Source of the DNA: Ottelia alismoides
Taxonomy: Eukaryota > Streptophyta > Magnoliopsida > Alismatales > Hydrocharitaceae
Direction: 5' to 3'
DNA length: 64,000 nucleotides
NCBI GenBank assembly: GCA_037367405.1
Contig: JAZKJV010010529.1
Coordinates: 1 to 64,000, forward strand
Shown here: piece by piece, positions 34,801-45,934 of the stretch
Position numbering within the stretch: position 1 is the stretch's first letter
Layout: every line of letters starts with the position of its first letter
Program-made: the position numbers and the translations under genes
The notes under the pieces: model-generated
Database searches by the model: none
What the model was told of the DNA's origin: nothing
What the model saw: only the letters and a program-made list of their open reading frames with translations

Positions 34801-35509
34801 TCGTCACAGTCACCCCCAAGTTTTTCACCCAGTAGTCTGCTTTTCCTTTCAAGGCGAAAGGTAGTGCAGTGAGACGAATGTAGTCTTGGCTGACTTGTGG
34901 GTGCCTCAGATTAGAATATATCAGCTCCTGGTCCCTCAGGAATTCATATGGCTCCTCAGTCGTATTACCATGGAATTGGGGTAATTGACTGACGAAATGT
35001 GGTTTCAGTTCATAGTGAATCGCCGGTTGTGGTGGCTGTAAATAGTTCCACACTTGGTACTGTCCAGGGTTGTAAGCGGCTTCCATTGGCACTTCCTCCC
35101 CAGCATTCAACTGCTCAAGTTGTGTCCTTAGTAACTGTTGCTGCTGCTCAGATGCAGCCAATCTTGATAGGATCATTTGAATGGCGTCATCATTTGTTTC
35201 ATCTTCAGGGTCTTTTTTGGAAGCCATCTTTGGGGGCATCTCTTCTTCTTTACCTTCAGAATATAAAGGGTTCGAGTTAATAGATTGGAAAGAATTGATG
35301 TAATAGTTGTCCTCGATTTTTGGTGATAGAGAGATAGTTTGGGTCTGTCCTCCTTCTAGGAAGAAGAAGGAATCGTAAGAATTGAGTTCTTGGGAATGGT
35401 TTCCCGGAGGCCAAGCAGGTCCAGAGTAAGAGTTTCTCTGGGCTTTTGAGATTGGGGAGTTTGTGGTAGAGAGAGACGAGCCTGAACAAGAATTACCACA
35501 GTCTTCCAT
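31886..35509 (-). CDS. gag-pro: Element A Gag-protease and start of RT
   Basis: I choose the ATG at 35509 (MEDCGNSC), because D starts with a similar MTDCGD; the longer open frame begins at a TTG. Counting from 35587, the capsid spans about residues 190-350 (PQFHGNTTEEPY, FLKKFYPLSRTNQMRTR, EAWDRFKDLLQKCP). A Q-rich region follows, with VNGIWYT at about 498 where a CCHC zinc knuckle would be expected; no CCHC is present. MSLRSGR lies at about 654. Protease has LLDNGSSINLLP at about 873, with DNG at the active site, and IILGRPFLRTAKAV at about 949. An acidic linker covers 975-1120, then the RT start (FQRRLNPNLREVVKKEIEKW, GFIYPIS). The frame ends at a TAG caused by an apparent 4-nt loss relative to B. 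Confidence 0.92.
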   Translation of the reverse strand: MEDCGNSCSGSSLSTTNSPISKAQRNSYSGPAWPPGNHSQELNSYDSFFFLEGGQTQTISLSPKIEDNYYINSFQSINSNPLYSEGKEEEMPPKMASKKDPEDETNDDAIQMILSRLAASEQQQQLLRTQLEQLNAGEEVPMEAAYNPGQYQVWNYLQPPQPAIHYELKPHFVSQLPQFHGNTTEEPYEFLRDQELIYSNLRHPQVSQDYIRLTALPFALKGKADYWVKNLGVTVTTYERFKNLFLKKFYPLSRTNQMRTRITSFSQMPNEPLCEAWDRFKDLLQKCPCHNLDNNILVQSLYSGLNHETQGLVSAACGGNYTSRGAETVWKILEQMAETSRSQIASRTYTDSLNTLQAKGGKQTVAEIAEDLIPSMHFISDKLTIVDKRMNDIDSRISQFPKQMEELTEKVSKMGMPSAPTVPIYHVHHVQEQPGAEQQQPWAHDQSHAQFSQQQPPLTETFKEAPPLTFEVNGIWYTQDTTRQGNMGDRQTYQRPPTFYNAAFQQPKQQQPYNRQSQPQQYHQQSQAPRQSAQSSKPLEEPIDIQRQILEEFRHFRNELEDLRVDVNRLSRWKDEQTVPTTTIPAQVQANPNSLNRSQSSQHTGQVYYSDFSTFEHENLSFDNIHAMSLRSGRTVAVPDRTQESVHEDSEDQPEDASEEDGERCLRILAPEKGKASMESAEDLEPLVAAKIPLSSFQQPDFDYYQKSDDCNKNSKSNKDARIYDSDLLSPVSSASIPFPHALKKGKQKKNIKDDPVMEKFCQQNITVKVPFDQYVAGNPAFQKYLKAKCTPTRTRTKRTSQFVETHILTVATTKCVKNQHLPRKKRDLGAHYVESHIGGIAFTRTLLDNGSSINLLPLALYYRLELGPLKKSSSLLQFADKSTKRPKGEVKNVIIIIEGTEYKVDFTVLDMETPNHWKESQIILGRPFLRTAKAVFDYGTGMMKFRSPGGEVDLEMKQTKWQRPDSESTTEDAETSECNLLRTTGPWDQLPDIQTESTSSKEEMMHNALCEIFPNISKHSDYFTINDTENLSDVSRKINDESDAALAELPFYSSDPTHLTSELVANTSHSDSPPTDTEPDTKIIQPDLIDDSELPELKPLPPTLKYAFLNGPKEKFPVIISSSLTVDQESRLIEVLERNRKAIGWIVSDLVGVNPALCSHQIYVEDNARPSREFQRRLNPNLREVVKKEIEKWCKAGFIYPISDSG

Positions 35510-36707
35510 TCTCGGGGTCAACAAGATGTTTTTATGATGTAGACACAATTGTGTGGTATTCGTTGATGAACTATTTTCTACGCACAATCAAACACAATAC
35601 AAGGGTTGTTTCACCAACTCAACTCAAAGTGAAGACCGTAAGGGTCCGGTCAATTATCTTGTTAGTTTTAATTGGTGATAATTCCAGTCTTGCAAGTCGT
35701 TTAAACGGGCTGTTGGGTTTGGAGCTGGGCTCTAGCCTAGTGTGTGTCTCTCTCCTCGCTGCAAGATAAAATCAGACAATGTCGGGGTTGCTCTCCCGCA
35801 GAAATCCTTGATTTTATGGATTTTTTAAGATCGGCTTTATTTAGCAGTCCCAATTTTATTGAGGCGATCACTGAAGAATTTAGATGAACACAAATACACG
35901 TCTACCGTCCAGTCCCAATTTCCTTTAGATTTATGTGATAAAATAAGAGAGAGGAATTCGGGAAAAGCCGATGCACGCGGAAAACTATGATGAATGCTCA
36001 GTTAGAAGACTTACAGTGCCTCCTCGCAATCTCCATGTGGGATGCAATACAGAATTTTAAAAATTATACTAAATGCGTGCAAGCCGATGAAAACCGCACC
36101 TAAGCAGAAAGTTCTATTAGCGGGAAGAATTGAGTTAAATTTTTGGCTAAGTTGAACAATCTAAGATGCGTCTCAGTTAATGTGCAGTGTGGCTTAAGAT
36201 CCTACGAGCACAAGCAAAGATAAAAATGCTCTAAGAGCCGTATGTGCAGGTCTATCCTAATCGCCACTCAAGTCGGGCCCCACCCTCACCGGAGAGTGAA
36301 ACAGGCCACGACACACCACAGAAAAGTTCAAGGTCTTTTTTACATGCGCGAGAGTCCAAACGGACACCGCTGTAAATGAGCAGAAATGGAAATTTGCAGA
36401 AATTAAAAACCTAGACTCTACTCTCTCTCACGATTCGACTCGATCTTAATTTAATTGCGGTTTCTTCGGGTGTCGGTGAAGATGCGTCGGTTTCTTGAAA
36501 AACCGCTCCATGTGCGCCGGGTACCTCGCAAGAAAAATAAGAGAGAGAATGTAAGAGAGTGACTCAGAAAATAAAATAAAATGAAATAAATGCTGAATAA
36601 ATACAAGAATTAAAATGGGATTTACAGTGAAAGATTCGGGGGTCAGACTACCCGAATTCGAAAAACCGAACAAAAAGTTTCCAAAACAAAAAACTAAGTC
36701 GTTTGCC
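35510..36707 (-). other. Untranslated leader of element A
   Basis: No coding similarity is seen. On the minus strand GATTTTATCTTGCAG/CGAGG gives a plausible 3' splice acceptor ending at 35759, about 250 nt before the gag ATG. It could pair with the donor at 38550 in the 5' LTR and remove U5 and the primer site from the protein-coding mRNA. Confidence 0.55.
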
Positions 36708-36725
36708 TCCCCGGCAACGGCGCCA
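36708..36725 (-). other. Primer binding site of element A (tRNA-Asp)
   Basis: On the minus strand TGGCGCCGTTGCCGGGGA is a perfect 18-nt complement of the plant tRNA-Asp 3' end, 2 nt inside the 5' LTR. Confidence 0.95.
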
Positions 36726-36727
36726 TC

Positions 36728-39700
36728 TGACGTGTCCGCAAAAACCGCGTTAAGAAGTTGTTTTTAATGGTCGATCGTGAAAAGAAATATGTCGTTCGTT
36801 GTAGGCGGCTTTCGAAAACAGTCAAGAAAATAACCACAAATTTTATTCAATTTCAATCAAGTGGCTTTGATGTTTATTTTACTTGGGCAAGTCCCAAGGT
36901 CGATCACAAGGAGGCAAAGGAACAACCTAGAGTTGTGTCTATCCAATTTTTAGTTCGGTTTTCAAGGCGGTCTTTTTTTTTGGAATTTTTCAATGCAATA
37001 TGAGATGCAACATGCAAACCTGGCCTATTTTATGGACTAAAATGTGAATTACATTCAAATGATGTCCGAAAAATACGAAACTTGGCCGAGATGTAAAATA
37101 TGATGAAATAAGTGCACTGTAATTTTTTGGAATTTTTGGATGCAGTATGAATTTTTTATGGATTTTTAAATGCAGACAGAATGATTTTCAATATTTAATT
37201 ATAATAAATATTAAACCTACTTATTTTCGAAGAATAAAATTATCTAAGATATATCACTAGGTGATGGATCCCAGAAAAATCCTAAACCTTGAAAATGTGG
37301 GGTTGAATATTTATTAAAAATCAAGTACTGAAATGTGCTAAATGTTTTTTACAGAGCAAAATATGCATGCAAATGCAATGATTTTTGGGCACAATGTTAA
37401 TCAAAATAATCTCTATAATAGGTGATTTTTGGGGAATTTTTAGAACAACGGTTGATTAACTGTGAATTTCAGAGCACAGATTGGACAAAATATTCTAATT
37501 TCCACAAAACAATTATTTATTAATTAACCGTTCGTCACAAAAATACCCACAATATGTCAAAGCGTAGAGAATTAATTAACAAACACCATGCAATTTTTAG
37601 ATTAGGAGAATAATGTAGAGTTGATGTCCAAATATATAAGGGAACACAGGGGTACAGGTGCAAATATAAATAAATAAATAAACATGCAAAAGGCTGTGAT
37701 GTAAATATCAGACCTTCGGGGGGAATTTGCGCAAAATTCCCAGCAGGTCACGTGCCCCGCACGTGACCCTGGGTCGGCGGGCTTGATCTGCAAAATGGGA
37801 GTCTTTCGGGGGAAACTTTGTAAATTGCCCAAGGGGCACGTGCGCAACACGTGACCCCACTGGGTGTTGCTTGTTGGGGAAGTTCCCCCGCGCACGTGCG
37901 AGGGGCGTGCGAGGGGGTCTCGGGCCTCGAGCCCGGCCGGCGGAAGGCGGGGACGAGGCGGAAGGGCGGTGGTGATGGCCGAGTCGTCCGGCCAAGGCTT
38001 GGCCGAAGCGGAGTGCTGATGAGTCGAGGGGGAGCGGGGCTGTAGCGGCGGAGGGCCGCTTCAGGCAGAGGAGCCGGCGACTGGGCGGAGTTGTCGAGGC
38101 GGAGTGGGGCTGCTGGAGGACGGAGGTTCTGTTGACGAAGCTCGTTGGTGGCGTTGGCTCGACGAAGGAGCAGGGGCAGAGCTTCAGGCGGAGGTGGCCG
38201 ACACACGGCCGTGGGGCGTCGAGGGAGAGCGGCGGAGACGATGTCGTTGGCGGCGATGGAGGATGTCGATGACGGGCGAAGGTCGTGGACGGTGAAGGAG
38301 ATCGAAGGCGGTGGTCGGCGAAGCTCAGTGAAGTCGACGAAGATCGCGATGAAGTCGGCGGCGTAGCTCCCGGTGGCGAGGTTGCGAAGGCGGAGGAATC
38401 GTGGTCGTGGCGGAGACGAAAGCGTGGAAGCGGTGGAGGAGGAAGGGTCGACGAGCGAACGGTGATGGAGGAGGTCGAGGCGGAGAGGTAGAGCGAGAGA
38501 GAGAGGGAAAGAGAGAGATAGGGAGAGAGAGAAGAGAGAAGGAAGGATACCTGGAGGGGCTCGACGGCGAAGGGGAACCGGAGCGAAGCAGTGGCTCGGA
38601 GGCGGCACTGCGGCGAGGTCGACCGACCTCGGATCACGCCGATGGAGGGAGGCTCGCCGGACTGTCACTACCGGAGAAGGAGTTCCTGGGGGTTTAACGG
38701 CGGATGAAGGTCTGGGGGGGGGGGGGGGCGGCGATGGAGCTTATATAGGGTAGAGGGGGAGAAGGGCTCCGGTGGTTGCGGGAGAGGTTGAGGTCAGCGC
38801 GGGGATAAGGGAGGAGGAAGTGGTTAGCGGCGGCCGTTGCGAGGCGGCGGGGCGAAGATTGGGGGCGGCGGTTTCGGAGGGAGAAGGCCTGGAGAAGACG
38901 ACGGTCAAGGGCCGTCCGATCGGCCGAGATCGGACGGCCAAAAAGGAGCCACGTGGCGAGGGGATGAGGGCAGACGGAGCACGGCGGAGCACGTGCCTGG
39001 GTGGCACGTGCGACGCACGTGCGTCGTTTATTTTTTTTTAAATACGAGATTTAAAAAGGCGAAAAATAGCTGACACGTGGCGGCCTCTGGGGCTGCCACG
39101 TGTCAGCTCCAGAAAAATCCGCGAATAAATTCATTGTAAAATCGATAAAAAATAGCAAATGACCTCGGATTGAAAAAATTCCTTCACGAAAAATGCTCGT
39201 ATCGACGAGATCTACAACTTTCATGAAGACATCAAAGCCAAAATCGGTCAAATGTAAAAAGTGAATTTTTGGGGTATCCTATGTACATAGAATACCTTGA
39301 TTTTGGGGTTTTCTAATTTTTTTATCATTTTTAAACAAGATAAAAAATCCAGAAAATATGGAAAATTCAAAGATAAATAAAAGACATCTAAATCTAAATT
39401 TTTTTTGATTTTTATTAATGAAGAAAATATGTACATAACTTAAAGGTCAGAAGCCGCGAAAATACAATGTACAAAAGAGGCCCAAAACCCAACTTTCACA
39501 TACGAGCTCCGATTCACTTGAACTTAGTCTTGTTTTGAAGGTAATTGAATGTGCATTAGTTCAAAAGTGAGTAGGATTAAATCAGACACTGGATGAGGAA
39601 GATATGTGGCTTTTAGTTCGAAAATCCTGAACTTAGGGTTTGGGTTTTTAGTCCACTTATTTGGATTAATGATTTTTTTTGTATTTTTCATTTATTCTTG

Positions 39701-39967
39701 TGAGTGATATGTACACAATGGAAGTGGCTTTGGGTTATTCGGAGTTAGCATGAAGGAGTTAAAAATCTGGGAAGTTAGGCTATTTACAGGTCAATTTGGG
39801 CTTGGATTTTTGGCTTCTTAAAATATGCAGAAATTAACGCTATAATGCCATTCTTATGAAATCATGCCTGAATGCTAATTATGTGAAATAAATGCAGAAA
39901 TGCAGTTGATTTTTAGGGACTTAAGCTTAATAAATGAGATTTAGAGTGATGAATCCGAGATTCATCA
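36728..39967 (-). repeat. 5' LTR of element A
   Basis: Near-identical to 24378-27612. Differences include poly-G length (38713-38728 is longer), a 3-codon-sized indel near 38270, and scattered transitions. The TATA box at 38739-38747 and donor at 38550 would serve the element's own transcript. ORFs of about 300 aa (37708-38637, 37748-38668) run through the GC-rich leader and are not supported as genes. Confidence 0.95.
38549..38747 (-). promoter_or_regulatory. Promoter TATA box and splice donor in A 5' LTR
   Basis: TATATAAGC (38739-38747, minus) and CCAG/GTATCC (donor GT 38550-38549) define a putative first exon of about 160 nt, assuming initiation 25-30 nt after the TATA box. Confidence 0.65.
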
Positions 39968-40064
39968 AACCCCAATCCCAGTTCCTGTGCGAACTGGGTT
40001 GGATGGATGGGTGTAAAAGGTGCGCGGGGGAAAGGCGAAGATGGTGGACGATTCCGATCCATTC
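39968..40064 (-). repeat. Truncated B LTR, second part, ending at a recombination junction
   Basis: AACCC (39968-39972) is the right target duplication of A. The B LTR alignment continues to GACGATTCCGAT at 40058, where intact copies read on into GATCGAGATGTG. Here CCATTC follows, then the next LTR start at 40065. The B primer-site side of the 5' LTR reads GATGCCATTC before the same LTR start, so this looks like a deletion joining LTR sequence to a primer-site remnant. Confidence 0.75.
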
Positions 40065-41024
40065 TGATGAACCAAAATCCTATCAATCCGGATCAGATAA
40101 AAATAGATCAAGGGTCGTTGCGACCCGGATCGATAGATCAATCAGCTCAGTCAAGAAAAAATGTAAGATCAGATCACCAAAACAAGATAAAAATCAAATG
40201 AAATCAATAGTGGCCCTGGTTATTAGATTAGCCTCGTATAGCGACCAGGGTCGGACTCAGGGAGCACGTGATGGCCTCGCTTCCTACGAAGTAGTCAGAA
40301 AATAAAAGACAAATATTTGTGGTGGATTTTTAACACTTTTATATTTTTTGGTTTTTAAATTAATTAAGAAAATAAGAAAATGGTAAAACAATGAACTTTA
40401 CTTAATTATTTAACTACTCCAATATTCACTCAAAAATTCAAACAAAAATGTTTTTATGTTTTTTATATTTTTCTATGTTTTTGATTAATTTTTTTGGTTT
40501 TCTGATTTTTATAGAATTTATAAAAATAAAACAAGGAAAGAAAAGAGTGTTGCTGTCCAGTCAGGTTTCAAGGGCCAAATTAAAATGCAAGATGGCCCTA
40601 ACAAAACCTAAATAATTTTCCTGTAAAGTATGAAATACAAGGAACAATCAGGCACTGGAGTTATTATTTTTGGATTTTTCTTTTCATTATTAGAATTTTT
40701 ATGGGGTTTTTAATGTTTTTCAATTTTTATAATCTTTATAAGCCAAAAATGACCAAAATTGGTCAGAAAATCAAACACTGCGAAATAAACAATATTTAAA
40801 TTTTTTTCTAATTTTTAAAGGTGTTTTAATTTTTTGTGATTTTTAGAACTGGACAGTAAGAAAAATGGCTATTTTTGAATTTTTAAAAATACTAAAAAGA
40901 GTCAAAATGTCTCCAAAAATTAGAGAAAATTTTACACCATAGCAGGAGCCATGTTTCCAATTTTCATCAAATTTGGAGTAGTTTTGCTATTTTATTAAAA
41001 TCAAACACAAGGGCACATCACACA

Positions 41025-41520
41025 GGGACCTAGTTGCAATGAAAATATACTTTGGGGGCCTAAAAGTAACAATCCAAGAAGTGTAGGGGGTCTGGTGCAA
41101 AAATTCCACGCTCCCACGTGCAAAGCACGTGTACTGGGCACTCAGGGACCTCTTTGTAATAAAACTTACGTCCCTGGACTAAATAGTAACCCGTACTAAA
41201 AAGTCCAGGGGCTAAAGTGCAAAAAGCCCCAATAAAATTGGCACATGCACAATTAAAATGCTCACAGGGGCGTATCTACAATTACTAAAAACATATTTTC
41301 ATTCATTAACACCTCAAAACGTCAGGCCCATATATGCAATTATCCCAAGAAAACCACGTGTCGACGCACGTGTCCCACAACGTGCAGGGGTACAAAAGCA
41401 AATAAGATAAACTACCAGGTTCTAAGTGCAAATGTCCTAGAATAAAAACAACTATATGAGATATTTACAGGACTAACTAAAAAAAGCAACAAACAGAGGG
41501 GCCTACAAGGAATATACCCC
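41025..41520 (-). repeat. Diverged ~30-bp repeat array in B 3' LTR
   Basis: Same series as at 23190-23700, including CAGGGACCTAGTTGCAATG, TCCAGGGGCTAAAGTGCAAA and GCAGGGGTACAAAAGCAAAT. It lies about 1.1-1.6 kb downstream of the TATA-like box in transcription direction. Confidence 0.65.
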
Positions 41521-42388
41521 TTATTATATCCGAGGGCTGGATGTACGCCACATGTGAAATCCAACGGTCAGGAGGGGGTGGCGCACAATAAAGGGGCCTC
41601 TGGTGCAGATCGGACGGCTGGGAACCTCCACGTAGAGGATCTGACGGCTGCAGAACATCGTGGGTGAATGAAGGGTCTCAACTCAGAACGAACGGTGGAG
41701 GTTTAGCCACGTGGAGGATCGGAAGTCTCCTGTGCGACGTGGCTAAACCTCGCTGATCAGACGGTCGAGATCCACCCTCTGAAGATCAAACGGTTGCTGC
41801 GACTCCTCGAATGGACGGCTTGATGAAGATCTGGAGCTGGAGGGCTGGATCAGACGTCTCTGAAGGATGCACGAAGAACAAGTGGCCGGCGAACTTCGCC
41901 GGCCCTGCGCACGCACGGTGACCCTCCTCGCAGGCTGCTAATGATCGAAGAAGGTTCGCCTGGCCTCCCGCGTCTGACGAGACCCTCCGATGGTGCAGCG
42001 GAGCTCCGCAGAGCTCAAGCGACACCGGCGGAGGAGGAGCTACTTCTCTAGAAGGCCGAGCCCTCAGATGGACTCGCTTGACCTGCAAAGCACGACAACA
42101 AGCTCCTGGGTCGAGGGCAAAGTGCCTCGACCCGGGTAGCGGTGGTGGAGGTGAGCTGTGCGTCGGGATGAGGGGGCTCCGGCGAAGCGACGGCGGTGGA
42201 ACCCAATCCCAGTTCCTGTGCTAACTGGGTTGGATGGATGGGTGCAGAAGGTGCGCGGGGGAAATGCGAAGATGGTGGACGATTCTGATGATCGAGATGT
42301 GAGCGAGGGTGGTCGGAATCAGAGGTCATCGACGACAGGATGATTTGGGCGAAATTCTAAATTAGCTAAAAAGTGAAGGAAGAGGGCT

Positions 42389-42652
42389 ACCTACTGGACG
42401 AGATCGACTAGGGAAGAGCTGGGGAAGCTCCAGGTCCTAGCCTCGAGGGTCATCGATGCCCGAGGCTCGAGCACCACGTCTGGGCGGCACACGACGACGT
42501 GAAGTCGTCGGATCAGTGGTCCGTCCACTCCTTCCTCGCTGCGACACGACCACTCGCAAAGCTGTCACTCTGGTGGTGGCTGTGGAGGTCCTGGGGTGGA
42601 ATGAAATGATCCAAAGATGCTTCAAATTGCGGCTGGAGCTGATGCTTTATAC
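42389..42652 (-). promoter_or_regulatory. TATA-like box and splice donor in B 3' LTR
   Basis: Minus-strand GTATAAAGC (42644-42652) is followed by CAGTAG/GTAGCC with donor GT at 42390-42389, about 250 nt downstream. The TATA-like box of the B 5' LTR is mutated (GTACAAAGC). Confidence 0.55.
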
Positions 42653-43858
42653 GAGTGCAGGTCTGAGAAGAGAAGGTCGGGAAGGGTTCCGCGAAGCGCG
42701 GATCCCAACACGGATATGATGGCGAGGATCTCGGATGTAGGGAGAATGATCGAAGCTCGGGGTTTAGCGATTTGGCGATCAGGTCGAGCGGGAAGAAATC
42801 GGAGAAAACGGGTCGGGCGCAACGGACCCGGCTCTGATGGTCCTAGGGGGGAGTTGACCGGGGGTCAACATCCCCCGTGGACCAATCAGAGCCCGCCAAA
42901 TAGCAATTATTTGATTATTTATTTAAAAATAGTAAATGGTCGAATTAAGAAAAACTTAAAACATGAAAATTTTTTATTTTATTTTAAATTAATTTTTGGT
43001 GAATTTTATTTATTTTTTTGAAATAAAAATTAGGTATTTACTATATAGTATTATATATAGGTATATATACAATATTGGATTTTTGATTTTTGATTTTTAT
43101 TTATTTATTTATGTCCATTTTTATTCTAATTTTATATTTTATTTATTTATAGGATAAAATTTGGAATATTTTAGTATTTTTATTTTATTTTTATTGTTTA
43201 TTTACAAGGGTAAATAAATAGATATATACAAGTATGTACATGGTATATACACAATGTTTTATTTTGATTTTTTTATTTTTATTTTATATTTGTTTTTATG
43301 GTTTTTATTTTATTTATTTACATTCTGAAGTATAGAATATACACAATTTTTATGGAATTTTTATTGATTTATTTATAAAGCTAAATAAAAGATAAGTGGC
43401 TCTTATGTACATGGTGAATATAGACAATAGATAGGGGATTTTATTTTCTTTTTTTTTTTAATTTTTTAATTTTTATTTTGATTTTGTATTTACAAATATA
43501 TACAAATAAATATAACGCATTTTTATTTTTAGAAGAAAATATTTTTATTTATTTATTTATTTACAGGTATATTTTCAAACATGAGCTTCCTTATCTCTCT
43601 CTACTTGGGTTTTTATGCGGTCAGGCCCATGCTGAGCCCTCCCTTGGGATTAGGTTGCTCAATATTTATTCTAAAAATCTCCCTCTTTTTCTTTTGTCTC
43701 TTTATTCTTTTATTTATGCACAAAAACATACTAATTATTAACTTTTATACAATGCATGCAATTTGGTAATTATTTGTATTTACAAGAATATACATGCAAT
43801 TGCAAAGGTTTTTGTAGCTAAAATATAAGAATAAAGAGTGATGAATGGGTATTCATCA

Positions 43859-43871
43859 CCCCCTATACTTA
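43859..43871 (-). other. Polypurine tract of element B
   Basis: Minus-strand TAAGTATAGGGGG directly precedes the 3' LTR start. Confidence 0.85.
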
Positions 43872-44337
43872 ACTTTGCTAGTCCCTTAGCAAACACTTAT
43901 TTGAAAGAGAAGTGAAAAAGAGAAAGAAAAAGAAAAAGAGGAGAATATACATGGATTAAGGCTGATTATTAAACTTGCCTTCATTAAATTGAAATATGGA
44001 GCTCGATCAGATCTTTGGATTATTAATGTGTCGGAACCTTATTTGGACTTAAGCTTAAAGCTCAACAACCTCTAAGTTCCACCAATCTATGGACAAGACT
44101 CCTCAATAAACCAGATCAGAACAAGTCTACATACACAAACTCTAATGACCATGAATCTTTCCATGCGGTGTAAGTGAGATGTAGCTCCCCACCTCAGAAG
44201 TAACAAAGAAACAACCTCCCCCAACCTGGTAACTCTAATGCCTCGGTCTAGCAACTCTTTCCTCGAGAAGCAGGGTAATCCCTTCTACGTTCAAGTGCAA
44301 CCAGCTCAAGAAGAGGGGGAAGAAGAGAATGGACCAT

Positions 44338-44390
44338 GGCCAGTGTAGCCATGTATCCTTGGGAGCTCTAACCAGTGTAGCCGAGTCTCC
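44338..44390 (-). promoter_or_regulatory. Conserved doublet motif in the 3' region of B
   Basis: GGCCAGTGTAGCCATGTATCC and AACCAGTGTAGCCGAGTCTCC (plus strand) have CCAGTGTAG cores 32 bp apart. They are equivalent to A 28063-28115 and C 6643-6695. Confidence 0.7.
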
Positions 44391-45460
44391 CGCTGCAAGC
44401 TTCATGAGATGTAACATGTATACCATAAGCTTTTGCTTTATTTGACTATATACACTCCAGTGGGGTTATTAAATTTTCAATCCGACCCACAACTTTTTTG
44501 GAGTTCTTTTCTTTTTGCACATTTTTTTTCATGTGCAACTGTACAACATATCTACATGGTGCAGCATATATACAAAGAGTTTTTCCTCTTGAGCCAGTAG
44601 ACTATCCCTCTTTTGAAGCTTTATTGCAACCCACAACTTCTGTCTTTAGCCTTCATCACCACCAGACCAAGTTGAGACGCACTTCCTTCACTAGAAGAAG
44701 AAGAAGAGAGGTTCCGCCTAGAAGTACTACCCTCATATGCTACCCCAAGCCAAAGGAAACTGCCTCCTCACCACCTCATCCGTGGAGAGCTATGTGTAAA
44801 GTGCTGATGCAGGTCAATCCATTGTCTCTAAGAGTCATGCGTGTGTTGTTAAGTGCTCTACATAGGCTCATTAAGATGACATATGCTCATAGCTTAGTGG
44901 ACTCAAAGAATTAAGTCCCAATGGACCTGAAAAGCCTTAACCCTAAGCCCTATAAGGTTCCTCTTAGAGTTAGGTGGATTAAGATCTTAATCAAGCTCCA
45001 TTTCCCAATTTAATTCCAGGCTAGTTTAAATGTCAACTATGATCCAGGAAAAACTATACAAATATTTACAAATATGCATTTTACAAATATTTACAATCGT
45101 GCAAAATTTTTGAAAAATGTTTGAAAACATGAATGTATGCATGCATGCGAAGTTTTGCAAAATATTTACAAACATTTACAAGGTTTTTGCAAACTTTTTG
45201 TTTTCAAAACATTTTGGAAAAATTTTGTATTATCTACATAATTTTGATATAAAATACAAATCCTTTACACAAATCATTTTACAATCATTTGTACAAAAAT
45301 AATTTGTATAAATAAATAGGTTTGTGCAAAATGAATTTTATATACAAGGGAAAAAATTTTAATTTTCATGGGTTTTAGCCATTTTTATTTATTCACACAC
45401 TCACACAAAGTACGAGTTATGGCTAAAGTATATATGAAATATATACTCACACACTATACT

Positions 45461-45802
45461 TAGCTCGAACGATGTCCTCAAAGTGATCAAGAGCGATGAA
45501 GAAGACATAACTCGTTCTTAGTATAAGGAAGTGAAAAGGAATGGCTAGATACAGAGATGAATGCACGAATAGAATGAGGAGAACTCGGTGGTTTCCCCTA
45601 TACTTAGGGTCAAGTAATCCTAAGTATAGCAAGCTGTACATGAAGGGAAATCCGAGTGAAGGATGTACAGAGTCTACCCCCCTATACTTAGGGTAAAATA
45701 TCCCTAAGTATAGGCAGCAAAAAAGGGGTAGAAAGAATCAAAAGAATACCCGAAGGTCCTACATCCCCCCTATACTTAGGGTAAAGTACACCCTAAGTAT
45801 AG
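45461..45802 (-). repeat. Polypurine-tract-like hairpin array of B
   Basis: The stems are CTATACTTAGG (45598-45608) with CCTAAGTATAG (45619-45629), CCTATACTTAGGG (45681-45693) with CCCTAAGTATAGG (45702-45714), and CTATACTTAGGG (45770-45781) with CCCTAAGTATAG (45791-45802). A single CTATACTTAG copy is near 45463. The middle hairpin has the same 13-bp stem and the complementary 8-nt loop as the C hairpin at 4798-4831. Confidence 0.9.
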
Positions 45803-45934
45803 CATAATCATAAGATGAGAAAAGGGAGGTGGGACTAAAGAATAGAGTGATATGGACAACTGAATCTATGCAGGTCGGAAGAACAATGATAATCAGGCGT
45901 GAGATGCAATTGATGTGAGTCAAGAGACCGCATC

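Larger units (their letters stand above)
24378..39967 (-). mobile_element. Element A: nearly intact Athila-like LTR retrotransposon, minus strand
   Basis: This 15.6 kb element has LTRs of 3235 bp (24378-27612) and 3240 bp (36728-39967). It has a perfect 5-bp target duplication, an exact tRNA-Asp primer site, a polypurine tract, and gag-pro and RT-RH-IN ORFs. In the first ~330 bp the LTRs differ at roughly eight positions, mostly C/T or G/A transitions; the GC-rich part is closer still. This makes it the youngest insertion here. The only evident coding lesion is a small frameshift at the start of RT, so it may still be transcribed and could be complemented by relatives. Confidence 0.95.
40065..43858 (-). 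repeat. 3' LTR of element B
   Basis: This 3794-bp LTR has TGATGAACC at its left end and the palindromic GATGAATGGGTATTCATCA at its right, followed by the polypurine tract. It carries the U5 hairpin (40232-40249), the periodic array (41025-41520), GATC-GACGGC motifs (41560-41830), a splice donor (42390), a TATA-like box (42644-42652) and an AT-rich U3 with TTTA runs (43070-43570). Confidence 0.92.
43872..45934 (-). other. 3' non-coding region of element B
   Basis: No env-like or other conserved ORF is seen in about 2 kb. It contains the doublet at 44338-44390, an AT-rich block (45040-45350), and the hairpin array (45461-45802). Phrases around 44240-44330 match A 27900-27990 and C 6720-6800. 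Confidence 0.7.

Noticed and set aside
43872..45934. An env-like gene downstream of integrase in A or B
   Set aside because: No conserved long frame, signal peptide or transmembrane pattern was found between integrase and the 3' LTR.
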